A DNA stretch of 64,000 nt from Ahaetulla prasina. Lineage: Eukaryota; Chordata; Lepidosauria; Squamata; Colubridae. The stretch spans positions 93,423,825-93,487,824 of the forward strand of contig NC_080543.1 in NCBI RefSeq assembly GCF_028640845.1, read 5' to 3'. Below the pieces are notes generated by a model that was not told where the DNA came from, did not search any database, and was given only the letters and a program-made list of their open reading frames with translations. Numbering within the stretch: position 1 is the stretch's first letter; every line of letters starts with the position of its first letter. This document shows, piece after piece, positions 43,490 through 55,189 of this stretch. The position numbers and the translations under genes were made by a program.

Positions 43490-44112
43490 CCATTGAATAG
43501 AATAGAGCTGGAAGGGACTTTGGAGGTCTTCTAGTCCAGTCCCCTGCTCAAGCAGGAGAACCTATACAATCTCAGACATGTGACTGTCCAGACTATTTTT
43601 AAAAACCTCCAGTGATGGAATGCCAGTGGTGGGTTTCAATTTTTTTTACTACCGGTTCTGTGGGTGTGGCTTGGTGGGCATGGCAGGGGAAAGATACTGT
43701 AAAATCTCCATTCCATTCCCAATCCAGGGGAAGGTTACTGCAAAATCCCCATTTCCTCCTGATCACCTGGGACATAGGAGGCAGAGAATAGATGGGGACA
43801 GGGCCAGTTAGAATTTTTACTATCGGTTCTCCGAACTACTCAAAATTTCTGCTACCAGTTCTCCAGAACTGGTCAGAACCTGCTGAAACCCACCTCTGTG
43901 GAATGCCCACCCTTTCTGAAGGCAAGCTGTTCCATTGGTTAATTGTCCTAACTGTTAGGAAGTTTCTCCTTAATTTCAGGTTGCTTCTTTCTTTGATCAG
44001 TTTCCAACTATTATTTCTTGTCCTGCCTTCTAGTGCTTTGGAGAATAATTTGTCCCCCCCCCGTCTTTGTGGCAGCCCCTCAAATACTGAAATACTGCTA
44101 TCTTGTAACCCC
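43490..44112 (-). mobile_element. CR1 LINE 3' fragment, split by a MITE
   Basis: On the minus strand it reads the usual CR1 3' end ('ggaaactgatcaaagaa', 'tccttaacagttag', 'ctggactagaagacctcc'). The two parts are contiguous CR1 sequence once the insert at 43,624-43,898 is removed. Confidence 0.9.
43624..43898. mobile_element. hAT MITE inside the CR1 with exact duplication
   Basis: It is 275 bp with ends CAGTGGTGGGTTTC and GAAACCCACCTCTG. The TGGAATGC flanks at 43,616-43,623 and 43,899-43,906 are identical. Repeated ACCGGTTCT motifs occur inside. Confidence 0.97.
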
Positions 44113-44639
44113 TAATTCTTTTTAGGGTATTAGGGTTACTCTGAGGAAAATGAAGAAAATAGGTATTTTTTGAATCTGGGGGTGAGACTTGTTTTCTTGG
44201 TTGACTAATACAGAGTAACATTAAGGACTGGCATCTGAGATTTTTTTTTTCTATTTGGGATGTATTTTTAACCAGAAGAAAAAAAATATTTCCTGCTTTT
44301 TTATTGATTTATAAGTCATACAGGGAATCTGCCTGCTTGAAGAGTAGGGACTAAATCCTTTACAGACGTATACATAATAAGCATGGTAGACAAAATAGAA
44401 ACTGACCACGTATTACTGTGCTATACACTTGATCTTACCCAAAAGGTTGAGAAGTGTTACTGTAGATCTCTAGTGGGTGATTTTAACAGACGATCCTTCT
44501 CTATGGAGATCTCCTAAGATGTCCTGGATCTGGGAAAGAAACTGTAATGTTTGGAGCAACTCATGACTTATAAAAATTCTGTTTTTTATATTTTGTTACC
44601 CAGCACTCCAGAAGAAAGCAATTGAGCCCAACTCAAGGG
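44113..44639. other. Intergenic, nothing recognised
   Basis: No supported feature. Confidence 0.5.
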
Positions 44640-44925
44640 CTTGATTCATTATCACTTTCCACTTTCTACTCCATGGATCATGTAGATGCAGGGAGGCTAA
44701 GCCAACTTGTGCCATTTGCTTGCCACAGGAATGGGCACATCTAGTCAACCTTGGCAGAGGGTCCCTTTTTGGATGGGAGACCAAGAGGAAGTCCATGCTA
44801 TAAACTAGGCAGGGAATCACCTGGAGGAAAGCAATGGCAAATCATTTTCACATAACTGCTACCAAGAAACTACATGAATGTTTGCATACAATCATCAGGA
44901 GTTACATTCAATACAAGAGAGCCTG
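44640..44925 (+). mobile_element. Possible 5S rRNA-derived SINE
   Basis: The segment TTGGATGGGAGACCAAGAGG resembles the 3' half of 5S rRNA (TTGGATGGGAGACCGCCTGG). It is followed by a body ('gaaagcaatggcaaatcatt', 'ctaccaagaaactacatgaa') seen in 5S-derived, Bov-B-tailed squamate SINEs. The limits are estimated. Confidence 0.5.
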
Positions 44926-44984
44926 TGACACTGTATTATACAATCAGTTAATTACTCATTTCTTAAATATCAGTTGTTATGTAG

Positions 44985-45195
44985 CAGGGGTGGGTTTCAC
45001 TTACCTTCGCTACCAGTTCGCTTGTGTGCTTGCTTGCTTCGCTCGCTTGCGCACGCACCACTTCTGGGAATGCACAGAAGCTTCTGCGTATGTGCAGATG
45101 GTATTTGATGATGTCTGGGCAGGTGGGTGAATCCTCCCACTGCTGCTGCTACCGGCTCACCCAAACTGGGGCAAACTGGTAGCAACCCACCACTG
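44985..45195. mobile_element. hAT MITE with exact duplication
   Basis: It is 211 bp with ends CAGGGGTGGGTTTCAC and GCAACCCACCACTG. It is flanked by TTATGTAG at 44,977-44,984 and 45,196-45,203. Confidence 0.95.
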
Positions 45196-45203
45196 TTATG
45201 TAG

Positions 45204-48200
45204 CCATGCAGAAACGGAAGTTAACAGAAAACAAGGAAATATCAGAAATATTAAAAGCATCCCTTTAGAAAATTGAAATTCTCTCTAAACTCCCTCTAAA
45301 AACAGCCTAAGGTTTGAATATGGTCTGTGAATAAAGAAATGCTGATCCACTGGACAGGCAGAAAGAAAAACCATAGTAGAGAATGGAATAGTGCTTCTTT
45401 GAAAAAAAACATAAGATGGAAAAAGGACATAACTGTCACCAGGATCTTCCGATCTTTAGGACTTGTGCTGGAGCTTATCCTCAGGGAACTTGTCTCTCAC
45501 CGAATGGAATGTGAGAGATTGTTATAACTGTGACATTTTTAAGTCTCTTTATGGCATTTGATTATCTGCTAACACAGGAACTGAAAGTACTGGAAGATTA
45601 GGTAAGTAAGCAATTTGATCCAAAAGGCATTCATTAATTATTTTCATGGCTTGGGCACTCCATTATAGCTCCAAACACAATCTGGATGAAAATATATAAA
45701 ACAGGGTATGGCGCTATAGATATGGAGAGGTATCCAGCCAAACAGGAATACAGATCACCAGTTCCACTGAATATGTGAAGTTGTAATGAGTAGAGGACAA
45801 AGTTGAGAAAACATGAAGTCAGAAAGAGCAAGATGCACACCAAAATTCTATACCCAATTTCACCCCCTGGAAAGGTTCAGAATAGAAACACACTGTCAGT
45901 ATGGCAACACCATAAGTCACTCAACACTCTGATGGCTCAAGAAAAGGATGGGTAAGGAGAAAAAAAATCTGGATTGAGAAAGTAAATTGTCAACATCTGT
46001 TTTACAAAAGAAAATTAGGCTAATCAGGGCTGAAGCGGCGCATCATCAGAATTTGGGGAGGGACGGCACTTCCTTAGAATGCTGATGCAGAGCTACAGAA
46101 TTGAAACACCTGCTGTTTATCAAGGGAGACCTAAGCAAGATTGACCCTGCAGAATAACAATAATTCAGAGATGTCACTCTAGGTACGATAACACCTTTAT
46201 TCTCCCTCCTGAAATGTACTTTAGCATGCCTACTTCTCAGCATGAAAAGCTGCCGGGTAGCTTCAGATGGATTTTTGAATTACTGCAGTGCTGTTTTGTT
46301 GCAGGGGGAGCTAGTGCTGAATTTATACTTTTAAAGTGCTTAATCTCTAAAAGAAGTGAGACCAAGTCTCAGATCTTTTTAATAATAATACTCTTTGATC
46401 TTTCTCTCTATCCCTGATATCCGGATATGTTGTATAATAACCGAACACAAAAATTCAGTATGTCACAGCTAAGAACGATTTCATTTGTTCTTAAAGGTCA
46501 GGATTTGGCCTCACTATAAATTAAAGCCTGAACGTATGACTGTGAATAATATATTAAAAATTAACAATAAGCCACCAATGTTTTAAAACTGATACATCTT
46601 TTATTTAATTTCGTTTTATTATAAACAATCATAATAATACCAATAGGGAAAATTATTGGAAATGGTTTAAAATTTGAGTCTCTTTTTAGGATGGTCTTTT
46701 CCAACTTTTAGTACTTTCCAAAAGGTCAAAGATCACATTCCAAAAATGGGCTGACCTGAAATTTTCTCACCCACAGATATGTGGTATAAGGGGACTCATA
46801 ACAACTCTGTTGTTATGTTATGTTATGTTATCATAATTCAACTCATTTGGAGAGCCTGTATTGTAGAAATATGTCCTAGAGTTTTTTTTCCCAGTTCTGC
46901 TATATAGTTTTTATATATTTTATGAGCATGCTGAACAACTGCAAGGCAAAATCTGTCTTTACAGTTGATTAAACCTACCTGCAGCAGTGACCTTTGTATA
47001 ACACAGACAAATCTCTGTAGGGATGGCTAATACTTTTTCACCTTCAGGACAATGTGCTACATTGAATTACTTATGCAGCACATGATATGTTCCCTAACCA
47101 TTTTCTTGTAATATTTCTCTCTTTTTAATATGTTCCTTCAAACTGTTTGTAATCTTTCATGTTGATTGTAATTTCCCTGTAAGTTGTAGAATATGTTTTA
47201 GAATTTTCCTCATACCTTCCCTTTGATGCAGGTAGAGCAAAAATAATGAGCAGTCAACAAAATCATGGATTTTTTTCCAAGACAAGATGATGGTTCTATG
47301 AATATATAAGTGTGTATCTTTGACTAACAACATGTCCTCCCTCCCTCCCTCCCTCACTGGAAATATGATCTAGATTTGTCATTTCTGTGTGTGAGTAAAA
47401 AAGCAGCCTGATATGCTATTTACTTGTACCAAAATTACAATAGCATTAGCTGCTAATGATAGGTGATCATGGTATACTCTCAAATTAAAATAGCTTCCAG
47501 TTCTTCCTACTTCCCCACCTGTCAGGAGGAAGCAACCAGAACGGCTTTCAGGCTTAGGTCAAACCTTTATTGTTAATTCATCATTTCACAAGAATCTTGC
47601 CAGACTTCCTGCTTTCCCCTGGGAAAGCCTGATATAGACCTAAGTGTTTGATCTCATATCCTTCCTCCCACTTATGGAATCCAGGCTGGACTATTTCTTA
47701 ACTCTTAACTTCCTCTACCTACCTTTCAGCTGTCGATTCCACCATACCAGCTAATAGAACATTATGCATTGCTATGTGACACTATCACAATTTAATCAGA
47801 ACATGGTATGTACAATTGCATTTGACAAGAATACAGATGTAATGGTGTTGCAGAAGTGGAAAGAAAGCCTCAGCAAATATCCTTTACATGATTTTACCTG
47901 GGAATAGGAGTCTATGGCTTAACCTTATGACCTATTAACTATAGCATAAAGACCTCTTGCTAAAGGACATACCTCATGAGATCACTTTTGTTTCATTCTC
48001 AGCTGCTGCAAGGCAGCTTAACTTCATCTTTAGCTGTTCCTGGTTTCAAATAGCCATTTTCCTGACATAAGTTTGCTGTATGGAAATAATTTATGATTTT
48101 GGTGTTGATGCAGAAAGAGAGAAAGATTGGGCTCTATCCAGTTTCTTTTGGCCACTTGAGGCAGCTGTGGGCACTTCTGCGCCACTTTAACCACTAGGCC

Positions 48201-48628
48201 TTGCCCTGTAAGGGCATTTTGACTTGAGTTGTGAGAGAGCCTGAACACCTTGCTTCCAGCAGAGTGATACTGCACATTCCAAAATGTCAATGATACTTGG
48301 GCTCCTTTTATTCACAGACTTTTTGGAAAAGAGCATTAGACTTTTTTTGTTGCTAAACTAGGACATAGTGGGTCTTTTGAAATTAAAAAAAAAGCACAAG
48401 TGACATTCATTTGAGTATATCCAATTGGGCATTATTAGATCCTAGGTGAAATTAACCAGAGTTCAGTCTGTTTTCTCTTTTAGTCAGACAATAGGTACAG
48501 TAGACAGGCAGATGGCGAAGTAGAATGAAGATGCCTCATGAGTCCTTATAATGCTTTCATTGTACAAGTGACCTGCCACTTAGAATATTACTGAACATGG
48601 GTCTACTAATCCAAAATAATCTGGTGGT
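45204..48628. other. Long intergenic stretch, little recognised
   Basis: No gene was identified. Small repeats include (TTATG)n near 46,813-46,831 and (CCCT)n near 47,338-47,354. The segment at 47,518-47,830 may be an old retroelement piece, without firm ends. Confidence 0.45.
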
Positions 48629-49012
48629 ACCAGTGGTGAAATTTAAAATTTGTTACTACCAATTCTGTGGGCGTGGCTTGAGGGTGGTGGGTAATATGAT
48701 TGGGTTGGCGTGGCCAACTTTTGTTTTTGCTTTTAAAAGCATTTTTTCTACAACCTCTTTAGCCGAAGAGGTTGTAAAAAATGCTTTTAAAAGGCTCTGA
48801 CGATCCCAGCTAAATTGCCTGATCATCAGAGGCTTTTTTTTTAACTTTTAAAAGCATTTTTTCGACCAAAGAAAAAAAGCTTTTAAAAGTAAAAAAAAAC
48901 CTCTGATGATTGCACAGCTCAGTTGGGCATGGAGCGGGCAGGGATTTTTGCTACCGGTTCTCTGAACCACCCGCCACCATCGCTACCAGATTGGGTGATC
49001 CAGTCTAAACTG
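48629..49012. mobile_element. hAT-like element with two nested hairpins
   Basis: It starts CAGTGGTGAAATTTAAAATT and contains the family phrase CTACCGGTTCTCTGAACCAC. Inside lie two foldbacks at about 48,731-48,796 and 48,821-48,911. The right end is decayed, and no clear duplication was found. Confidence 0.6.
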
Positions 49013-49186
49013 GGAGTATTTTACCCGTGGGTGCTCCGTGAACCAAGTGGAGGAACTATGTGAGTAGGTTGAAGAAGGAGTGTGAGGTCTTTGGCTATTG
49101 GGGCAGCCAAACCAAGAACTGGAGGAATGTATAAGAAAAACCTAGTATGCCTCCGCTGATGGCCTCCCATGTGTGTTGGGACTATA

Positions 49187-49413
49187 AGAGCCAATTTGGT
49201 CTAGTGGTTAAGACACCAGGCTAGAAAGCAGGAGACCATGAGTTCAAGTCCTCCTTATCCATGAAAGCCACCTGGATGACTTAGGCCAGTCACACACTTT
49301 CAGTTCAACCCACCTCATGGGGTTGTTGTTATGGGAAAATAGGAGGAGGAAAGTGTGTTGGATATGTCTCCACCTTGAGTTATTTGTAAAAAAATAAGGG
49401 CAGGCTATAAAGA
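49187..49413 (+). mobile_element. tRNA-derived SINE, second family
   Basis: The head has A box GGTCTAGTGGTTAAGACACC and B box GAGTTCAAGTCCT. The body runs through 'ccacctcatggggttgttgt' and ends with an L2-like tail AAGGGCAGGCTATAAAGAAA. Confidence 0.85.
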
Positions 49414-49446
49414 AATGATACATATAAGTTGCTTTGGATTGCTTTA

Positions 49447-49825
49447 CAGGTAGTCCTTCATTTAGTGACTGTTCAAAGTTACAATGGCAGTGAAAAAAGT
49501 GACTTATGACCATTTTTCACACTTATGACCGTTGCAGCATCCGCATGGACATGTTCAAAATTCAGATGCTTAGCAGTTGTTTGGTATTTATAACAGTTAC
49601 AATGTCCAAGGATCATGTGATGACCTTTTCTGACCTTCTGACCAGCAAAGTCAATGGGGAAGCCAGATTCATTTAACAACCATGTTATTAACTTAATAAC
49701 TGTAACGATTTACTTAACAACTGTGGCAAAAATATTGTAAAATGGGGCAAAACTCAGTTAACAAATGTTTCACTTAACAATATAAATTTTGGGCTCAGTT
49801 GTCATCATAAGTCAAGGACTACCTG
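49447..49825. mobile_element. Intact TA-type palindromic MITE (CAGGTAGTCC family)
   Basis: This 379-bp element has both ends CAGGTAGTCCTTCATTTAGT and AAGTCAAGGACTACCTG. TA lies on each side (49,445-49,446 and 49,826-49,827). It is the reference copy for those at 4,950, 15,196 and 52,068. Confidence 0.9.
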
Positions 49826-49934
49826 TATTTTATTAGTCTCATCTGGCCAGCAACAGTGATAATATTGTCAACCAACAGCTATGCATAGCAGTATGGTTGA
49901 CTTTCCTCTAAATAATTATATAATAGATTGTAAA

Positions 49935-50386
49935 TCTATATATATATAAAAGCGAATATATATATATTTGCTATGTTCCTGTTGGCTTCTAGGTGCTCAT
50001 TAAGAAAGGATTTTTTTGAAATGACCATCAGAGCATTAGTATTTCCTATATTATTATTAACATGCTGTGATGCTAGGGAATTCTACTTCTCCTCCCTACC
50101 TGAAAAGAAATCTGTTCCAAATGCAAAACGAATGCAGAGGAGAGGAGTTTCACTTTCAGTTTTACTTCACAGCAGCAAACAAGGGGATAGCATTGGGGAG
50201 GCTTCTGTGGGGCAAGGCTGAGGGAGAGAAGGCAATAGGATAGGGGAGGCTTCTGTGGGGCTAGCCAGAGAGAAAGAAGGGGAGAAGAGACGCCGATCGT
50301 AACTACTCATTAATTTTCAAGCTGTAAGTGTCGATTTATCAAGCCCGATCACATAGTTTCAAAATGAAGCACTGGTATCCAGCTAG
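49935..50386 (+). mobile_element. Non-autonomous Helitron, both ends present
   Basis: It starts TCTATATATATATAAAAGCG, very like vertebrate Helitron 5' ends. It finishes with a short hairpin (CTGGTATCCAG) directly followed by CTAG. It sits between A and T without duplication, as Helitrons do. At 452 bp, with no helicase, it is non-autonomous. The interior holds a repeated GGGGAGGCTTCTGTGGGGC at about 50,194 and 50,243. Confidence 0.82.
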
Positions 50387-51951
50387 TATTTAATGAAAAC
50401 GAGGGAAGAGGAAACATTATGGGGATGAAATTGGTTCATTTGTCTCTTACTTCCCAAGGACAGCTGCATATTGTGACTTAAGGAAATGGAATACAGAAAT
50501 AGACTACTTTGCAACCTGATTTCTACTTAGTCAGTTTTCAAATCTGATAGAAAAGACAATAAGTTTTTTGAAAGGAAGTGGATTGCAATGCTTCTTATAA
50601 GATCTATATATTTGGACAATCATTTAACTTTTCAAGTACTGAAAAAGAACTCTTTGGACCTGACCAATTCTGAGTCATTGCTCTTTTAAAGAATTTAATA
50701 TTACCTCAGCATCTGAGTAGACTCGCACTGGATTAAGTATCATCAAGATTACACTGTCAGTTGATTGGAAGGAACAGGCAATTTTACTCTAGCCCCTCAG
50801 ACAGAAGTCAATCCTGATATCCTCAAATCTTTCAGTTCAAAAAGAATATAATCCATCTGTGCATGCACTAAGAATATAATATTATTAGTGTCTTCTCTTA
50901 AACAGATTTCCTCCCTCCCTCCCTCCCTCGTGAGAAGAGATTTCTCGTCCCCAAATTCCTAGCAGTTCAATTTCTCATACGCTGATAGCAACATACGGAA
51001 GTCTGTTCTTATTCAAGAATTTCTCACAACTTGTCCTGGAGCAGTGGAAATGCCTCCCCACTTTTTCTTTAAATCCAGTGAATAGCAATTCTCAGTGATT
51101 TTTACATGGTGAACTTTTTTAGTGTAGGAACCTAACATTTGCAGATGCTTCCCAGGAAAATACTACAGCTACCGATGTTGGTTTATTACTTCCAAGAAGT
51201 AAAAATTGTTAAATATAATGGGAATGAGTTGATGCTTTTGTGCCACATATATTGTAACTGGATCCACTTTGCATAGATTCAATTTACATATTTCTTTTAC
51301 CAAAATACCAGCTTAAATGTGATGTATGCCTGCCACAAGAGGTCAGTGTATGCTTATTTGTTTGTAAAAATGCACATTGTTACCCATCAGACCATAATGT
51401 AGGTGAAAGAGATTACAAATTCCGTATTTATAGCGTTTCATGACTTTTACGGTGATTTTTGCTGTGGATCATTGCTTAAAGATATATATAATGCTGCTTT
51501 GTAAGGTGGATATGTTAATCAAATATTTAGCAATGGGGATCAATTCAAGAATTGATCAGTTCAATTGTTAACTCATGTACATCTGGGAAGTGTGCTATTT
51601 TAAACAGAAACCCAAGTCGGCCCAATATTTTCAAATGTTTTTGTTATTATGTGTATGTATGTATGTATGTATGTGTGTGTGTCTGTGTGTAGGTCTTGGC
51701 ATATTCGGGTCTTTTCCAAATATATGTATGTATGCATGTATGAGAGGAAATTATATGTCATACAGGTAGAGTTTTTTTTCAGGTGCTTCTAGTGGCAGAG
51801 AATGGAGATGCTGGTCTTTTTTGTTTAATTCTCCATGTCAGGCATATAATTGGCTTGGACCATGTTTTCCAAACTCTGTGCTTTGTACTTTCTTTTCACT
51901 CAAAGGTAATTGTTTTGATTAAAGCTCTTTTCCTCCTCTTTGTTCTCACTT
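50387..51951. other. Intergenic, nothing recognised
   Basis: A (CCCT)n run lies near 50,912-50,928 and (TATG)n/(TG)n near 51,650-51,690. There are no genes. Confidence 0.5.
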
Positions 51952-51992
51952 GACAGGCTTTACTATTTCTTCAAGAAATAGTAAAGCCTGTC
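51952..51992. repeat. Perfect 41-nt palindrome, 20-bp arms, 1-nt centre
   Basis: GACAGGCTTTACTATTTCTT and AAGAAATAGTAAAGCCTGTC are exact reverse complements around a single C. It belongs to no repeat family I recognise. Confidence 0.97.
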
Positions 51993-52067
51993 CGGATTGC
52001 TCCTTGGATGAAGGGGACAATGAAGACTTGGGGAGGATCTCAGAAAGTAGAGCCAGAAATAGGACCA

Positions 52068-52755
52068 GAGACAGTCCTTGACTCATGACTGCAGTTTGGA
52101 CTGGATTTCCAAATGGAAATCATTATGGACATAAGTCAAGGCTACCACATAACTGGCCCCAGTTTTACAATATTTTTTTGCAGCTGTTATTAAATGACTC
52201 ATCATGGTTGTTAAGAAAATCCATGATTGTTAAGCAAATGCCACGGTTTTAAGTGTAAACTGTTTTTAAAAAAAAATGTTTTCCCCCCTGCAATTCAGCA
52301 AAAAACAAAGCTTTAACCAAAAAACTGTCTACTGTTGACCTCACCCCATTCCTAAGAGGTCTGTAAGGGGTGTGCATAAGAGCACAAACGTGCCTACCGT
52401 ACCTGTCCTATTGTTTCCTTTCATTATATCCAATTTATATAGTTATTACATACTTATGCTTTTATATATATGCTTATATATTGTATAGTTACTTCATGCT
52501 TATGCTTATATATACTGTTGTGACAAAATAAAATAAATAAATAAATAAAAAATACCATTGCAAATAGTGGTCATGTGACCGTAGGATGCTACAACCAGTT
52601 GTAAAGGAAAGCCAGTTTCCAAATACCTGTGTGTGTATGTGTGTGGGGCATAAAATTTTAGACAGCCTTTATGGCTTTACAGGCCATGAAGCACCCATTC
52701 TGGACCTATAATAATTTTGGTTATTAAGCGGCTGGTCATAAATTGAGGACTACTT
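52068..52755. mobile_element. TA-type MITE (CAGGTAGTCC family) split by a LINE tail
   Basis: The left end ACAGTCCTTGACTCATGACT and right end AATTGAGGACTACTTG match the family. The middle is displaced by the LINE tail at 52,303-52,552. Confidence 0.75.
52303..52552 (+). mobile_element. 3' end of the CR1-group LINE
   Basis: It matches the last ~250 bp of the LINE at 25,190-28,375 ('tgacctcaccccattcctaa', 'acctgtcctattgtttcctt') with an (AAAT)n tail. It is inserted in the MITE. Confidence 0.9.
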
Positions 52756-52959
52756 GTACTTCCCGTGACTTCTTGAAACTCTGGTTTCTGATCCATAACC
52801 CCATAGTCCTCAGTGGCATGACCACTCCCAAGCAATTGGATGAAGGACTGAATGGGACAGGAGCAAGTGATTAAGGAGTGGGTGCTCTTGGTGAACGAGC
52901 CCTCTTGGAAATCTGGGTGAAGATGGCTGCTAGGAACTTGTGGCATTCCTCTGGTGGGA

Positions 52960-54600
52960 ATGCAACAGAAGTAGTACATCCGTCTTGGCTTTTCTTGATT
53001 TCTCAGTGGTACCATTGATCATGGTATCCTTCTGTACCGACTCTGGAAACTGGGTGTGGGTGGCACTGTATTGTGCTGATTCTTCTCCTTCCTATGAGGA
53101 TGGTTTCAGTCAGTGTTTATAGAGAAAGAGATCTAACCCAAGGCTCCTACTTTGTGAGGTGCCTCAAGGCTCTGTTCTCTCTCCCCTTCTATTTAATATT
53201 TACATGAGGCCGCTGGGTGAAGTGATCCTTAGGTGAGATATCATCAACATGCAGATGACACCCAGGCCCCTTGAGTGATGCTATGGATGTCCTATTTCAG
53301 TGTGTGGAGGCTGTTGGAGATTGGATGGGGGAAATGGGCTCCAACTCAACCCTAGCAAAAGAGTGGCTGTGGGTATTTGGACCCCCCCCCAACATAAGGT
53401 TCTATTATCTCAGGTTCTAAATGGGGTTACCCTGCCCCAAACAGACCCAGTGTGCAATGTGTGTGTGGGGTCCTCCTGAACTTGTGGTTCTTGCTGAAAG
53501 AGCAGGTGATAACCACAGTTAGGATGGTTTTTGCACAATTTGGTGTGCCAGTTGTGCCCATACCTGGACCGGGAGGTCCTGCTAACAGTAACTCATGCCC
53601 TTGTAATCTCCAGATTAGACTACTGTAATATGCTCTAAAAAGGGAAACAGTGCCTTAGTGGCTAAGACGCTGAGCTTGTCGATCGAAAGGTTGGCAGTTC
53701 AGTGGTTCGAATCCCTAGTGCCGTGTAATGGGGTGAGCTCCCATTACTTGTCCCAGCTTTTGCCAACCTAGCAGTTTGAAAGCACGTAAAAAATGCAAGT
53801 AGAAAAATAGGGACCACCTTTGGTGAGAAGGTAACAGTGTTCCGTGCGCCTTTGGCATTTAGTCATGCTGGCCACATGACCACGGAGATGTCTTCAGACA
53901 GCGCTGGCTCTTTGGCTTTGAAACAGAGATGAGCACCACCCCCTAGAGTTGGGAATGACTAGCACATATGTGCGAGGGGAACCTTTACCTAATATGCTCT
54001 AGTCAGGCTGCCCTTGAAGACCATTCAAAAATTCAAACTGCTGCAGTATGTGATTGCGCGAGTAGTAAATGGTACCAGATATATGGTACATGTAACACCA
54101 TTTCTGCATGAGCTGCACTGGTTACTGGTGTGTACAATTCAAGATACAATTTAAGGTGCTGGTGATTACTTATAGAGCACTACATGGCTTGAGACTAGGT
54201 ACCTGAGGAATTGCCTTTTTTCAAGAGTCTCTACCCATTCAATTAAGTCAAGCAGTTCATCTTTTTCCACACTGGCCCCTGCATTATGGAACATCTTCCT
54301 TTCAGAGATTAGAATGGTCCCAACCCTGTTAGTCTTATGTAAGGCCTTAAAAACCTGGCTATGTTCCTGGGGCACCATATGTGCCTATGGCCCCGTTTTC
54401 TGCCCATATTACTAACTGACCAAATATTTTGCTCAATTGTGTATGTCAAATTGGATGTTTTTAATGGCTTTTACTGGTTTTACTGTTTCATTGCCCTAAA
54501 TGACTTTAATTGTAATATGTTTTCTGAATTATAAGCTGCCCAGGTTAATTGACTGAGATGGATAGCCAGAGAAATGGAACAAATAAAGTGTATAGCTTAC
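52960..54600 (+). pseudogene. L2-like LINE fragment, split by a SINE
   Basis: Broken reverse transcriptase pieces are in order: a FLDFSVVPL-like start, LFNIYMRPLGEV, YHQHADDTQ (from the catalytic YADDTQ of L2), then LWVFGPP. The 3' part ends 'gaaatggaacaaataaa'. Many stops and frameshifts make it a relic. Confidence 0.82.
53638..53990 (+). mobile_element. tRNA SINE with Bov-B-like tail, full length, 11-bp duplication
   Basis: The head has A box TTAGTGGCTAAGACGCTGAG and B box GGTTCGAATCC. The Bov-B-like tail reads TGGGAATGACTAGCACATA and ends AACCTTTACCT. Identical AATATGCTCTA copies flank it (53,627-53,637 and 53,991-54,001), and removal restores the L2 sequence. Confidence 0.95.
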
Positions 54601-54905
54601 TAGTTTATGTGAAAGAGATATAGTGCATAAAAATAGAAGCTCCAATGATTCATAAAAACATTGCTTTTTAATATGTACCTGTTGTGCATTTTATTAAAGT
54701 AACTGAACATATTTACCAATGGAGTATAACTAAAGTAATACTTTGGATTGCAAGAAAACCCAAGAATGATCAACCCAGAAGTTGTACTGATACTTTTATG
54801 GCAAATGGATGCAGGTCAATTTTTCTATTAAAAACAAACAACACATTGAATTAGCACGGAAGAGATGAAATGAGTGTTTAATTTAGTCTTCATCCATTTT
54901 TTTAG
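54601..54905 (+). other. OCA2 upstream intron end or promoter-proximal sequence
   Basis: AT-rich sequence ends in a good acceptor (CATCCATTTTTTTAG at 54,891-54,905). This suggests an upstream non-coding first exon that I could not locate. No CpG island or clear promoter was seen. Confidence 0.45.
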
Positions 54906-55189
54906 AACAGAGAATACAATTCATCTGGTACCAGAACTATGTACTTGGACAACAAAGATGATGGTGCAATTACCAGAAACATAGATATGGAATTGGACTC
55001 CCACCACATGGATGTGCATGGAGATGGAGCAACAGAGCCAATTTCTTACAATGTCAGCAAACTGAAACTCTTGAAGGAGATCATGATTGGTCAGGGAGCA
55101 TCACATCAACCCTATCCAAGATTTGCACAAGAGCCAGACCAGTGTATTACTCTGGAGAAAGATTTCAGTCCTCTCGCTATGCAACAGAG
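54906..55189 (+). CDS. OCA2: OCA2 first coding exon (probable), ATG at 54,939
   Basis: OCA2 (P protein) is a twelve-pass melanosome membrane protein of the ArsB/NhaD-like transporter group that controls melanosomal pH and melanin synthesis. This exon has a strong acceptor (TTTTTTTAG), an ATG with A at -3, 83 complete codons, and the donor GAG|GTAAGA, phase 2. The protein starts MYLDNKDDGAITRN; human OCA2 starts MHLEGRDG, a similar pattern. The rest is a polar N-terminal tail, a part known to be poorly conserved. The downstream position and same orientation as HERC2 agree with vertebrate gene order. The diagnostic dileucine and membrane exons lie beyond the window, so the name rests on start similarity, splice signals and synteny. 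The first 33 bases are 5' UTR. Confidence 0.65.
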
